This document shows positions 48,809 through 57,844 of a DNA stretch of 64,000 nt, piece by piece (within the stretch, counting starts at the first letter, position 1; each line of letters begins with the position of its first letter). The notes under the pieces are model-generated. The model saw nothing but the letters and a program-made list of their open reading frames with translations. It ran no database searches and was not told the origin of the DNA. Source of the stretch: Pararhodobacter oceanensis (GTDB taxonomy: Bacteria; Pseudomonadota; Alphaproteobacteria; Rhodobacterales; Rhodobacteraceae); contig NZ_QDKM01000001.1 in NCBI RefSeq assembly GCF_003076755.1, positions 806,001 to 870,000 of the forward strand. Reading direction: 5' to 3'. Position numbers and translations under genes: made by a program.

Positions 48809-49450
48809 TCACTCCGCGTCGTCAAAAATCATCCGCCGCAGCGTCTCGCCCCGCAACTCCGGCGGAAAGAACCCCGGCCCGACCATGATCTCGGCATAAT
48901 ACGGAATATTCGCCAGCCGCTCCTCCTGCGTCTCGTCAATATTCATCTGGTAATAGCCGCTCTGGTGAAAATAGGTCATCATCGCCCGCACCCGCGCCGA
49001 GCGGGAATTGAACCCCAATTCGGTGAACAACCCCTCAAGCTGCGCCACCCGCCGCGCGTCCACTTCGGTCACCACCGCATGGGATTTCTCGCAAGAATGC
49101 GCCCAATCACGCATCGCACTGTCATATTTCGGATCATATTCATCTTCACGCAGCAAAATCCGCACATAGCCCAGATAGCGGCCGAACCCGTCGAGATCGG
49201 GATCGCCAAACACCCGGTCAAACGCCGCCGAGTTGCGCCGCCGCCAATCCTCGCGCAGATCCGCCAGCAGCGCCTCGAGATTGGCGAATTGCCAGTAAAA
49301 CGCCCCCGTCGTCGCCTCCAGCACCGCCGCGATCCGCCGCAGGCTCAACCCGCCAACGCCGTCACTGATCAGGATCCCCCGCGCTGCCCTGATCCAGTCG
49401 TCATGGATTAAATGACTGTTTTTCTTCGCGTTTCCCAATACCCTGCCCAT
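48809..49450 (-). CDS. TetR-family transcriptional regulator
   Basis: 213 residues. The N-terminal HTH (AARGILISDGVGGLSLRRIAAVLEATTGAFYWQFANLEALL) is diagnostic, followed by an all-helical ligand domain (YHQSGYYQMNIDETQEER). A single TetR gene between an aldo/keto reductase on the same strand and a divergent acetyltransferase; it could control either. The ATG at 49450 is used; one two codons upstream is equivalent. Confidence 0.85.
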   Translation of the reverse strand: MGRVLGNAKKNSHLIHDDWIRAARGILISDGVGGLSLRRIAAVLEATTGAFYWQFANLEALLADLREDWRRRNSAAFDRVFGDPDLDGFGRYLGYVRILLREDEYDPKYDSAMRDWAHSCEKSHAVVTEVDARRVAQLEGLFTELGFNSRSARVRAMMTYFHQSGYYQMNIDETQEERLANIPYYAEIMVGPGFFPPELRGETLRRMIFDDAE

Positions 49451-49658
49451 CCGCATCTGATCAAATTCTGCCCGGCTACATCTATGTTGATAACATATGC
49501 TTGGCCATGGAAACCCTGTAAGTCATTGTATATGTGGCTGACCTCGCGGCCCGTATGGTGCTTTTGCGGCTCGACCAGCAGCACCGCAGCCTCGGATATA
49601 ACGCCCGGCGCAACCCTAGAGGGCCAAAACAATTGGCCAGTAAACCGAAGGCAAAAAC

Positions 49659-50087
49659 ATGATCCGCAAATTTAAGCCCTCCGATACCGATCACCTGATG
49701 AATATCTGGGACAAGGCCGAAGCGCTTGCCCATCCGTTTTTACCAGCGGAGATCAGAGCCCAAGTGCGCAAGGATATTCGCGACATCTATCTGCCCAATG
49801 CCGAGGTCTGGGTGATTGAGGATCAAGGCGCTCCGGTCGGGTTTATCGCCATGATCGACCGTGAAATCGGCGGGCTCTTTCTTGATCCCTCCTGTCACGG
49901 CAAAGGCTTGGGCCGCCAATTGGTTGATCACATCGTCACCCTAAAAGGCCCGCTTACGGTGGAGGTGTTCAAAGACAACCAGATCGGCGTGCCATTTTAT
50001 CAACGTTATGGGTTCGAGATTACTGGAGAAGGCAAATTCGACGCCAGTGGCGACGAGACCTTCAAAATGGCAATGCCCGCTGTATAA
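49659..50087 (+). CDS. GNAT-family N-acetyltransferase (YjaB-like)
   Basis: 142 residues. IRKFKPSDTDHLMNIWDKA, VIEDQGAPVGFIAMID, LFLDPSCHGKGLGRQLVDHI (acetyl-CoA binding, Q/RxxGxG/A) and VPFYQRYGFEITGEG give a full GNAT fold. The closest type is the small YjaB-like group. The gene and its flanks are visibly more A/T-rich than the surroundings, hinting at acquisition from elsewhere. GAAGGCAAAAAC precedes the ATG. Confidence 0.85.
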   Translation: MIRKFKPSDTDHLMNIWDKAEALAHPFLPAEIRAQVRKDIRDIYLPNAEVWVIEDQGAPVGFIAMIDREIGGLFLDPSCHGKGLGRQLVDHIVTLKGPLTVEVFKDNQIGVPFYQRYGFEITGEGKFDASGDETFKMAMPAV

Positions 50088-50224
50088 TCCTCACCCATCG
50101 GGCAATTGATATTGAGCCCCTCCACAATTCACTCCTCAAACATCAGCAATCCATCACGCCCGCACACTTGCAAACACCCTGCCGGACGGGCCGAAAACCG
50201 GACTTGCGAGGGTCAGGAACCCAC

Positions 50225-50254
50225 TTGACACCGCGCGCCGCGAAACCGTAAGAC
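50225..50254 (+). promoter_or_regulatory. Probable sigma-70 promoter of the MATE gene
   Basis: TTGACA (50225-50230) and TAAGAC (50249-50254), 18 bases apart, would give a leader of about 135 bases. The leader contains GCAGG-N9-CCTGC and other short inverted repeats, but I recognise no riboswitch. The rest of the 310-base gap shows no gene. Confidence 0.45.
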
Positions 50255-50397
50255 AGCGCAGGTTATGGGCACCTGCCGCCTGCAGACGCAAGTCACGGTG
50301 AAGCCCGACATGGATACGACACACACCCTCGAAGCATTTCGTTGGTGGCAATGCAGGCTCCCATCGCATTTGAAATGCCTCATTTGAGGAGTTGATA

Positions 50398-51795
50398 ATG
50401 TCGTCCCCCCACGCATCCGAAAACCGTTTTCTAACGGACACACCGGCGCGGCTGTTTGTGGCCAACGCGCTGCCGATGATCCTTGTCATGATGATGAGCG
50501 GCCTGTTGACCGTGGTCGATGCCGCGTTTCTGGGCCATTTTGTCGGCGCCGGAGCCCTTGCCGCGGTCAGCGTCGTCTTTCCCGTTATCATGATCACCAT
50601 CGCCCTTTCGACGCTGGTCGGCGGTGGCATGTCCAGCCTCCTCGCCCGTCATCTGGGCGCCGGACACCATCAGGACGCCGCCGGTGTTTTCGCCCAAGCC
50701 CATGGTTTGGCACTGTTTTTATCCCTCCTGCTGATTGCGGGTTTCGGCATCTTTGGCGGGGCGGTGATCGCCGCGCTCTCGGACGGTCAGGCCGATATCG
50801 CCCGCATGGCCTATACCTATCTGGCGATCATGATCCTCGCCTCGCCGGTGCAATTGCTGTTGAGCGTCCATGCGGATGCCTGGCGCAACGAGGGCCGCGC
50901 CGGTCTTATGGCGCTGATGTCGGTGGGCGTCACGCTGGCCAATATCGCGCTCAATTACCTGTTGATCGCTTGGCTTGATATGGGCGTTGCGGGTTCGGCC
51001 TGGGGCACCACCATCGCGCAGGGGTTGGGGCTTGCGCTGCTCGTCGGGCTGCGCCTGCGCGGCGGTGGCACCCTATCGCTGCAATCCCTGAAATTCGCGC
51101 GCTGGGTGGGGAAATGGCGGATCATCCTGACCCTCGGCGCCCCCGTCAGCCTCAGCTTTATCGGCATCGCATTGGTCTCGGCGACGGTGATCACCACCCT
51201 GCGCCTGACCTCCGGCGCTGCCTATGTCGAGAGCATGGCCGCCTATGGCATCGTGACACGGGTGTTCAGTTTCACTTTCATGCCCTTGATGGCGATTGCC
51301 TTGGCCACGCAAAGCATTGTCGGGAATAATTTCGGCGCCAAACTTTACCAGCGCTCAAATGCCGCCCTACGCCTCGCCCTTACCGTGGCCGTTGTTTATT
51401 GCGCCACGATCGAGCTGGTTTTAATCACCGGATCCGGCTGGATTGGCCGCGCCTTTGTCGATAACCCTGAGGTGATCGCACAGGTCGGCAGAATAATGCG
51501 CCCGATGGTGTCGCTTTATCTGTTTTCCGGCCCGCTGCTGGTCCTCGCGCTGTATTTTCAAGCAATCGGACGGCCCGCCCATACCGCCGCGCTCACGCTG
51601 ATCAGACCCTTTATTCTGAGCCCGCTGTTGATCTCGACCTTGGGTTTTACATTCGGTGCGCAGGCGATCTGGTTTGCCTTCCCCATCGGTGACGCGATTG
51701 TCATCGTCATTGCCATCTGGATCGTGATCACCAGCCAGAAAAACGGCGGGGGCGTCAATGCGTTCGGGCTTCCGGCAGCGGAGGAAATACAATGA
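50398..51795 (+). CDS. MATE-family multidrug efflux transporter
   Basis: 465 residues with twelve spans in two MatE halves: FVANALPMILVMMMSGLLTVVDAAFLG at the start, and the second half beginning near ILTLGAPVSLSFIGIALVSA. It exports cationic compounds using a Na+ or H+ gradient. GAGGAG sits eight bases before the ATG at 50398. The stop overlaps the next ORF's ATG (ATGA), so the two are co-translated. Confidence 0.9.
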   Translation: MSSPHASENRFLTDTPARLFVANALPMILVMMMSGLLTVVDAAFLGHFVGAGALAAVSVVFPVIMITIALSTLVGGGMSSLLARHLGAGHHQDAAGVFAQAHGLALFLSLLLIAGFGIFGGAVIAALSDGQADIARMAYTYLAIMILASPVQLLLSVHADAWRNEGRAGLMALMSVGVTLANIALNYLLIAWLDMGVAGSAWGTTIAQGLGLALLVGLRLRGGGTLSLQSLKFARWVGKWRIILTLGAPVSLSFIGIALVSATVITTLRLTSGAAYVESMAAYGIVTRVFSFTFMPLMAIALATQSIVGNNFGAKLYQRSNAALRLALTVAVVYCATIELVLITGSGWIGRAFVDNPEVIAQVGRIMRPMVSLYLFSGPLLVLALYFQAIGRPAHTAALTLIRPFILSPLLISTLGFTFGAQAIWFAFPIGDAIVIVIAIWIVITSQKNGGGVNAFGLPAAEEIQ

Positions 51796-52220
51796 CCCTG
51801 CAATCGGTAAAAGACGCCAAGTCACAGGCTAAAATCCTGCGCAAAGCCCTATCCGCCCAAGGCACCAGCATCACCCATGCGCAGGCTCTGGAACTGATCG
51901 CCCAGCAAAACGGCGCGCGCGACTGGAATACGCTGCAGGCCAAACTGTCACGGAGCGAGCCGCAGGCCTTCCATCTGAACGATCAGGTGCGCGGGCAGTA
52001 TCTGGGGCAGGCCTTCACCGGCCGGATCGTCGCGCTCTCGAAACTCGGCCCGAATACGCAGCTATCTCTGCGGCTGGATGAGCCGGTGGATGCGGTGCAA
52101 TTCGAGAGTTTCTCAAACCTGCGCCGCCATATCAAAGCCGTGGTCGCCCCCGACGGCCGCTCCCCCCGCAAAACCTCAGACGGCACACCGCATCTGATCA
52201 TCGACATCACCGGCGACTGA
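51792..52220 (+). CDS. Glyoxalase-superfamily-related protein
   Basis: 142 residues. The N-terminus SVKDAKSQAKILRKALSAQG with HAQALELIAQQNGARDWNTL matches the helical module of glyoxalase-related proteins (Glyoxalase_8 family). The C-terminal half (RGQYLGQAFTGRIVAL, VDAVQFESFSNLRRHI) is a small beta domain rather than a complete glyoxalase barrel. Its function is unknown; coupling to the MATE pump suggests a joint stress or resistance role. Confidence 0.65.
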   Translation: MTLQSVKDAKSQAKILRKALSAQGTSITHAQALELIAQQNGARDWNTLQAKLSRSEPQAFHLNDQVRGQYLGQAFTGRIVALSKLGPNTQLSLRLDEPVDAVQFESFSNLRRHIKAVVAPDGRSPRKTSDGTPHLIIDITGD

Positions 52221-52227
52221 CCCGACA

Positions 52228-52264
52228 GCCCTGAAGGATTGCCAAAACTCCATCCCTTCAGGGC
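52228..52264. terminator. Hairpin between the glyoxalase-related gene and iolB
   Basis: A perfect 10-bp stem GCCCTGAAGG/CCTTCAGGGC with a 17-base loop lies between two converging genes, eight bases after the plus-strand stop. There is no T-run, so it may act as a two-way weak terminator. Confidence 0.45.
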
Positions 52265-52371
52265 GGCTTGAAACCGTGGATGCTGCAGGCTTCCACCCCG
52301 GCCCACAGATGACCCAACCGCGGAACCTATCGCCGCTCAAACGCCAATACCCCAGCCTTCAATGGCACGTC

Positions 52372-53178
52372 TCAGCCATCCCGCTCCATGATCCATTCCA
52401 CTTCGGGCGCGGCGACAAAGCGCCATTTGCGCTTGGGTCCGGCCATGACGTTGAGGTAATACATCTCGAACCCGTAAGGGGCGCCGCAGGGGTGGTGGCC
52501 ACGGGGCACGCAGACCACATCGCCGTCCGAGACCGCCATGGTTTCATCAAGGCTGCGGTCATCGGTATAGACCCGCTGGATGCCAAATCCCGAGGCGGGG
52601 TTGAGCCGGTGGTAATAGGTTTCCTCAAGATAGGTGATGCGGGGATAGTCATCCTCGTCGTGACGGTGGCTGGGAAAGGACGACCAATTGCCCGCCGGTG
52701 TAAACACCTCGGTGACCAACAGGCTGTCGCAGTAATCCTCGTTTTCCATCGCGATGTTATTGATATAGCGCGTGTTTGCGCCTTTGCCGCGCGGGGTCAG
52801 GGTGATGCCATCCGGTCCAATTCGGCGCGCCTCGTGGCCGCCCATACCCGGCGCCGAGCAGACCGCGATGATGCAATCGGTATCTGCCCTGGCCTCCCAT
52901 TCGGTGCCGTTGGGCAGATAGAGGCAATGCGGCGCGGTTTTGTCGAACACATTCATCCGCTCGCCCAGCACACCCCAGTCCTGCCCCGCGCCGGTGATCT
53001 GCGCGCGGCCTTCCACCATCACCAGAATGACTTCGCGGTCTCCGGTTGCCTCGGCGGCCCTGTCACCTGCATTCAGCCGGTAAAGCGAAAAGCCGACATA
53101 GCGCCACCCGGCGCTTTCGGGCGTGATCTGGTGGACCTTGCCACGGGTTCCAAAGGGTTTCTTGAGAAGATCGGGCAT
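52372..53178 (-). CDS. iolB: 5-deoxy-glucuronate isomerase
   Basis: 268 residues, bicupin IolB/KduI family. SHRHDEDDYPRITYLEETYYHRL carries the metal-binding His/His/Glu, and GDVVCVPRGHHPCGAPYGFEMYYLNVMAG is the second cupin core. It converts 5-deoxy-glucuronate to 2-deoxy-5-keto-gluconate in myo-inositol breakdown. The ATG at 53178 has GAGGCGTGAT upstream. It is the last gene of the long inositol/moc operon, eight bases after iolE. Confidence 0.95.
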   Translation of the reverse strand: MPDLLKKPFGTRGKVHQITPESAGWRYVGFSLYRLNAGDRAAEATGDREVILVMVEGRAQITGAGQDWGVLGERMNVFDKTAPHCLYLPNGTEWEARADTDCIIAVCSAPGMGGHEARRIGPDGITLTPRGKGANTRYINNIAMENEDYCDSLLVTEVFTPAGNWSSFPSHRHDEDDYPRITYLEETYYHRLNPASGFGIQRVYTDDRSLDETMAVSDGDVVCVPRGHHPCGAPYGFEMYYLNVMAGPKRKWRFVAAPEVEWIMERDG

Positions 53179-53186
53179 ATCACGCC

Positions 53187-54092
53187 TCATCGTTGAATGG
53201 TTAGGCCAGAGCGGTGACATATCTGGGTGATATGGTCGTATCCGAGTTTTGAATAGGCAAAGGGATCGGCTTTGGCCGGGTCCTGTTCGGCCTCGACCAC
53301 GATCCAGCCGTTGTAATCCATCGCCTTCAAGGCATCGGTGACGGCCTGAAAGTCGATGCAGCCTTGGGCATCGCCGGGCACGGAAAACACCCCTGCCGCC
53401 ACCCCATCAAGGAAACTCCGGTCTTCGGCATGAACCCAATCCAGAACCGGCTGGCGCACATCCTTGAAATGGACATGACCCACCCTGTGGCCCCATTTGT
53501 CCAGCACCGCCAAAGGGTCCGCCCCGGCAAAATGCAAATGGCCGGTGTCATAGAGCAGGGCCAGCGCGTCGTCGCTTCCCTCCATCAGCCAGTCGATATC
53601 TTCGGCATCCTGAACCATCGCGCCCATATGGTGATGATAGGCCAGAGCACAGCCCTGATCGGCGGACCATTTGGCAAGCTCGGACAGTTTGGCGGCATAG
53701 GCGATCACCTCATCACGGCCCAGCTTCGGGCGGCGCGACACAGGTGTGTTTAGCGCACCCTGAATGGAGTTCGAGCATTCCGCATAGACGACGCAGGGCG
53801 CCTCCAGCGCGGCGAATTGCTCAACCTGCTGGCGGATGGCGTCTTTCTCCTCTGCCAGCGAGGCAGTGAGCAAATTGCCCGAACACCAGCCACCACAGAG
53901 CGCCACGCCAAAACGGTCCAGATAGGTCCGCAGCCCGTCGGTATCGGCAGGCATGCGGCGGCCACGCTCGACCCCCGCATAGCCGATGCGTGCCGCGTCC
54001 TTCATTGCGCCTTCGGTGGTGAAACCCGCGGTCAGGTCTGGCAGGTCATCATTCTGCCATGCAACCAGCGATATGCCTAGTCTCACCGCCAT
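53187..54092 (-). CDS. iolE: myo-inosose-2 dehydratase
   Basis: 301 residues of the xylose-isomerase-like TIM barrel. AYHHHMGAMVQDAEDIDWLM, LLYDTGHLHFAGADPLAVLD, VGHVHFKDVRQPVL and VVEAEQDPAKADPFAYSKLG supply the metal ligands and IolE signature. It dehydrates 2-keto-myo-inositol to the 3D-trihydroxycyclohexane-dione. Its ATG shares a base with the iolD stop (TGATG). Confidence 0.95.
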   Translation of the reverse strand: MAVRLGISLVAWQNDDLPDLTAGFTTEGAMKDAARIGYAGVERGRRMPADTDGLRTYLDRFGVALCGGWCSGNLLTASLAEEKDAIRQQVEQFAALEAPCVVYAECSNSIQGALNTPVSRRPKLGRDEVIAYAAKLSELAKWSADQGCALAYHHHMGAMVQDAEDIDWLMEGSDDALALLYDTGHLHFAGADPLAVLDKWGHRVGHVHFKDVRQPVLDWVHAEDRSFLDGVAAGVFSVPGDAQGCIDFQAVTDALKAMDYNGWIVVEAEQDPAKADPFAYSKLGYDHITQICHRSGLTIQR

Positions 54093-55921
54093 CAGTCGGT
54101 CCTCTGGCTGGCTTTTTTCGCCTCATATGCGGCCCGCGCCGCGGTCACTTGCGTGCGCTCCGAGACTTCGGGAACCCCGACATCCCACCATGTGCCGCCG
54201 GGTTCGCTGCTGGGGTAGGGATCGGTGTCGATGACGATGACATAGGGGCCGTTGACCTCGCCGCGTTTGGCCAACGCCGCTTCCAACTCTGCGATCGACG
54301 AGACCTTGACCGATCTCGCCCCCATCGACGCCGCATGGGCGGCAAAATCAATATCCGAGGGCTGCTGGTGAATCGTATGCTCCAGCAGGTTGTTGAACTC
54401 GGCGCCGCCAGTGTTCATTTGCAGGCGGTTGATACAGGCATAGCCGCGGTTATCGGTCACCACGACGGTAAAGCTGATCCCCATCATCGCCGCCGTCGCC
54501 ATCTCGGAATTGGCCATCATATAGGTGCCATCGCCGGTGAAACAGATCACATCCCGCACTGGCTGGGCCATCTTGATCCCCATCGCACCGGCGATCTCAT
54601 AGCCCATGCAGCTAAAGCCGTATTCCATGTGATAGGACATCGGGCGGGTCGATTTCCAAAGTTTGTGCAACTCGCCCGGCATGCTGCCAGCCGCGCAGAT
54701 CACCACGGTCTCCTCGGTCGATGCGCGCTGCACCGCACCGATCACCTGCATATCGGTCGGCAATCCATCGCCGCCGGGGGCCTCGGTCAAGGGATCTACC
54801 GCGGCGAACCATGCGGCCTTCAACCCTTCGACACCCGCAGCAACCCTAAAGGTTTCCAAGGCCTTCGACAGTTCGCTCAGTCCGATTCTGGCATCGGCCA
54901 GCAAGGGCAGCGCGTTGTGTTTGCTGGCGTCATAGGCGGCGACATTCAGACAGGCGATCCGGCGGTCTGGATGCGCGAATAACCCCCAGCTTCCGGTGGT
55001 GAAATCCTGAAACCGCGTGCCCACACCAAGTATCAGATCCGCCTCCGCGCAGACCGCATTGGCCGGTTCACCGCCAGTGACACCGATCGGACCAAGGTTC
55101 AGCGGATGATCCCATGGGAGCGCGGATTTTCCGGCCTGGGTTTCGGTAACCGGGATATTATGCGCCTCGGCAAAGCGGCGCAGCGTCTCACTTGCGCCCG
55201 AGTAATGGACCCCGCCACCGGCCACGATGACCGGGCGCTTGGCGGATTTGATCGCTTCGGCCATCGCCGCAAGCTCCGCCAGATCAGGGCGGATACGGCG
55301 CTGCCGCCAGATCTTTGGCTCGAAAAAGCTGACAGGATAGTCAAAGGCCTCGGCCTGCACGTCCTGACAGAAGGCAAGGCAAACCGGCCCGCAATCGGCG
55401 GGATCGGTCAGGATGCGAAAGGCCCGCGGCAGGGCGGTCAACAGGTGTTCAGGCCGCGAGATACGGTCGAAATACCGTGTCACCGGACGAAACACGTCAT
55501 TCGCGCTGACGGTTCCGTCGCCGAAATCCTCGATCTGCTGCAATACGGGGTCAGGGCCGCGATTGGCGAAGACATCGCCGGGCACCAAGAGAACCGGCAG
55601 CCGGTTCACATGGGCCAGCGCCGCCGCGGTCACCATATTTGTCGCCCCCGGTCCGATCGACGACGACACCATCATCGTGCGCTTGCGGCCCAATTGCTTG
55701 GCGTAGGCGATGGCGGCATGGGCCATTGTCTGCTCGTTATGCCCGCGCCAGGTCGGGAAATACGCTTTGGCGCCGTGCAGAGCCTCGCCCAGCCCCGCGA
55801 CATTGCCATGGCCGAATATCGCCCAGCAGCCAGCGATGATCGCTTCGCCCTCTTCGTTTTTCTGGGCGGCAATATAGCGGATCATTGCCTGCGCTGCGGT
55901 CAGTCTAACGGTCTTGATCAT
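54092..55921 (-). CDS. iolD: 3D-(3,5/4)-trihydroxycyclohexane-1,2-dione hydrolase
   Basis: 609 residues, thiamine-diphosphate enzyme that opens the inositol-derived ring. The N-terminal domain has GAKAYFPTWRGHNEQTMAHA with the activating Glu. The central domain is DHPLNLGPIGVTGG-like, and the C-terminal ThDP/Mg motif is GDGTYMMANSEMATA with TDNRGYACINRLQ. GGAGGATGCAGC precedes the ATG, which overlaps the end of the DUF2090 frame by four bases. Confidence 0.95.
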   Translation of the reverse strand: MIKTVRLTAAQAMIRYIAAQKNEEGEAIIAGCWAIFGHGNVAGLGEALHGAKAYFPTWRGHNEQTMAHAAIAYAKQLGRKRTMMVSSSIGPGATNMVTAAALAHVNRLPVLLVPGDVFANRGPDPVLQQIEDFGDGTVSANDVFRPVTRYFDRISRPEHLLTALPRAFRILTDPADCGPVCLAFCQDVQAEAFDYPVSFFEPKIWRQRRIRPDLAELAAMAEAIKSAKRPVIVAGGGVHYSGASETLRRFAEAHNIPVTETQAGKSALPWDHPLNLGPIGVTGGEPANAVCAEADLILGVGTRFQDFTTGSWGLFAHPDRRIACLNVAAYDASKHNALPLLADARIGLSELSKALETFRVAAGVEGLKAAWFAAVDPLTEAPGGDGLPTDMQVIGAVQRASTEETVVICAAGSMPGELHKLWKSTRPMSYHMEYGFSCMGYEIAGAMGIKMAQPVRDVICFTGDGTYMMANSEMATAAMMGISFTVVVTDNRGYACINRLQMNTGGAEFNNLLEHTIHQQPSDIDFAAHAASMGARSVKVSSIAELEAALAKRGEVNGPYVIVIDTDPYPSSEPGGTWWDVGVPEVSERTQVTAARAAYEAKKASQRTD

Positions 55922-56298
55922 GCTGCATCCTCCTGTGCGCCACGCCGCACCAACTCCCATGTTTCGCACAATTGGCGATACCGACCGGCCATTTGCGCCA
56001 CCGCTTCGGCATCGGTCATCTCGCCCTTCATCCAGGCCCGCGCCGCATCGCCAAAGATCGTGCGACCAACCGCGAAACCTTTGACCAAAGGCTGTTTGGC
56101 GGCCATTGCGAAACTGGCCGCGAGTTCATCCTGCGGCGCATCGAGCCCAAGCACGACAATACCGCGTGTATGCGGATCATTGCGCTCGATGGCCGACACC
56201 GCATTGGCCCAGGCCGCATCGGTTTTAAATGGCTCGAGCTTCCACCAGTCGGGGTAGATCCCCGCCTCATAAAACATCTGGATCAGCCGGGACGACGT
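55918..56298 (-). CDS. C-terminal part of the IolC-fused DUF2090 domain, cut off by an in-frame amber codon
   Basis: The frame continues without shift after the TAG at 56299-56301 as TSSRLIQMFYEAGIYPDWWKL..., the normal continuation of IolC-DUF2090 fusion proteins, and ends KSFAV-type VVLGLDAPQDELAASFAMAA and LVKGFAVGRTIFGDAARAW. It includes WWKLEP, which by similarity to class I aldolases is the likely Schiff-base lysine. An internal ATG at 56277 could start it separately, but no good ribosome binding site is visible. It is either a separate piece, a readthrough product, or dead. Confidence 0.7.
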   Translation of the reverse strand, partial: TSSRLIQMFYEAGIYPDWWKLEPFKTDAAWANAVSAIERNDPHTRGIVVLGLDAPQDELAASFAMAAKQPLVKGFAVGRTIFGDAARAWMKGEMTDAEAVAQMAGRYRQLCETWELVRRGAQEDAA

Positions 56299-57831
56299 CT
56301 AGTCATTCGCCGGCGCGACCTTTGACGGGATAATCTCAAGCAGGAATTCCAGCCCGTTGCGCCGCGCGGCGGTGAACAGCCGTTTGACCCGCGCCACCTG
56401 CATCTGCGTGGTCTTCTCGCCATCATCGGGGTGACAGAAGACCAAGAGCTTCACCACATTCTCGCGCGCCCATTCCCGCAGACCGCCAAGATCCTCGCCC
56501 AGATCAGGCTCGAATTCGATCGGGCGGGAACCGGGCAATTCAGTGGGCCGCCCGATCCAAAGACCGCTTCCGCTGGCCCGGTGCAACGCCTCGCGTCCAA
56601 TGCGGTTGTCACAAAGGATCCCGTGCCCCCCCTGCCCGTCCTGCACCTGCAGCGCGGCATCAAGGCAAAGCTGTTTGAACGCGCCGCCCTTTTCCAGCGT
56701 ATACCCCTCCATCTGCTCAAGCTGCATACGGTGATCAAAGGCGAAGGCCTTGACAGATGGCCAATCGCCAGCGCGATTCGTCGCCCAATGCACCTGCTCC
56801 AACTCCGTGTCGTTGCGCAGATCGGGGCGTTTGATCCCGCGCTCGAGGAAAAACTGTAGCTCTTCCCAGCTTGGATAGGCGGGCGTGCAGCCGTGCCGCG
56901 AGACAGCGAAGGCGCCGCAGGCATTGGCGTAGGTCAAAGCCGTCGGCCAGTCGGCCCCGTCAAGCCATCCCTTGAGCAGGCCCGACATGAACCCGTCGCC
57001 CGCGCCCAAGACGTTGAACACTTCGATCGGAAAGCCGGGACCGGCCTGCCCCGCGTCCAGACTGTCAGGAATGTCACCGGCAAAGGCCACCGCGCCATCG
57101 GCGCCGCGCTTGCAGACCAGCGACGCCCCCGATACCGCCCGCACCGCGCGCAAGGCGGCAAGCGTATCGGTGGACCCGCCGGCGATATGGAACTCTTCCT
57201 CGGTGCCGACGATCAGATCGAACAGATGCAAGCTGGCCTGCAATTTCTCCGTCACCGCCGCGCTTTCGACAAAGCGGCTTTCGCCCTCGCCATGCCCCGC
57301 CACGCCCCAAAGGTTGGGACGGTAGTCAATGTCGAGCGCGGTCTGCATATTGTTTGCACGGGCGATCTCCAGCGCCTTGCGTGTCGCCGCCTCCACCTGT
57401 GGATTGCTCAGATGCGTTCCGGTCGCCACCACCGCACGGGCCGAGGTGATGAACCCCTCGTCCACATCATCGCAGGTCAGCCCCATATCCGCGCAATTCT
57501 CTCGGTAAAAGATCAGCGGGAACTGCTCACTGTCGCGAATGCCCAGCAGCACCAGCGCGGTCAGCCGCTCGGGATCGACCTTTACCCCGTCGGTGTTCAC
57601 CCCCTCGCGCCGCAACTGCTCGATGATGAACCGGCCCATATGCTCATCGCCGACGCCGGTGATGACCGCGGATTTCATACCCAGCCGCGCGGTGCCACAG
57701 GCGATATTGGTCGGGGAACCGCCGATATATTTATCGAACGATCCCATGTCCTCCAACCGCCCGCCAATCTGCGCGCCATAGAGATCAACCGAGGACCGGC
57801 CGATGGTGATAAGGTCAAGTGCTTTGGTCAT
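56299..57831 (-). CDS. iolC: 5-dehydro-2-deoxygluconokinase with truncated DUF2090 domain
   Basis: 510 residues to the TAG. PfkB kinase domain: ITIGRSSVDLYGAQIGGRL, GGSPTNIACGTARLG and the ATP/anion-hole motif NVLGAGDGFMSGLLKG. It phosphorylates 2-deoxy-5-keto-gluconate. From about residue 330 a DUF2090 aldolase-like domain begins (WPSVKAFAFDHRMQLEQMEG) and is interrupted at ...KVAPAND-stop. Homologues of this fusion are about 640 residues. GAGGAGACTGAT precedes the ATG. The kinase half looks intact. Confidence 0.9.
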   Translation of the reverse strand: MTKALDLITIGRSSVDLYGAQIGGRLEDMGSFDKYIGGSPTNIACGTARLGMKSAVITGVGDEHMGRFIIEQLRREGVNTDGVKVDPERLTALVLLGIRDSEQFPLIFYRENCADMGLTCDDVDEGFITSARAVVATGTHLSNPQVEAATRKALEIARANNMQTALDIDYRPNLWGVAGHGEGESRFVESAAVTEKLQASLHLFDLIVGTEEEFHIAGGSTDTLAALRAVRAVSGASLVCKRGADGAVAFAGDIPDSLDAGQAGPGFPIEVFNVLGAGDGFMSGLLKGWLDGADWPTALTYANACGAFAVSRHGCTPAYPSWEELQFFLERGIKRPDLRNDTELEQVHWATNRAGDWPSVKAFAFDHRMQLEQMEGYTLEKGGAFKQLCLDAALQVQDGQGGHGILCDNRIGREALHRASGSGLWIGRPTELPGSRPIEFEPDLGEDLGGLREWARENVVKLLVFCHPDDGEKTTQMQVARVKRLFTAARRNGLEFLLEIIPSKVAPAND

Positions 57832-57844
57832 ATCAGTCTCCTCG

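Noticed and set aside
50255-50397. Guanidine or other riboswitch before the MATE gene
   Set aside because: Short inverted repeats exist, but the conserved ACGR hairpin loops or ykkC core sequences are not there.
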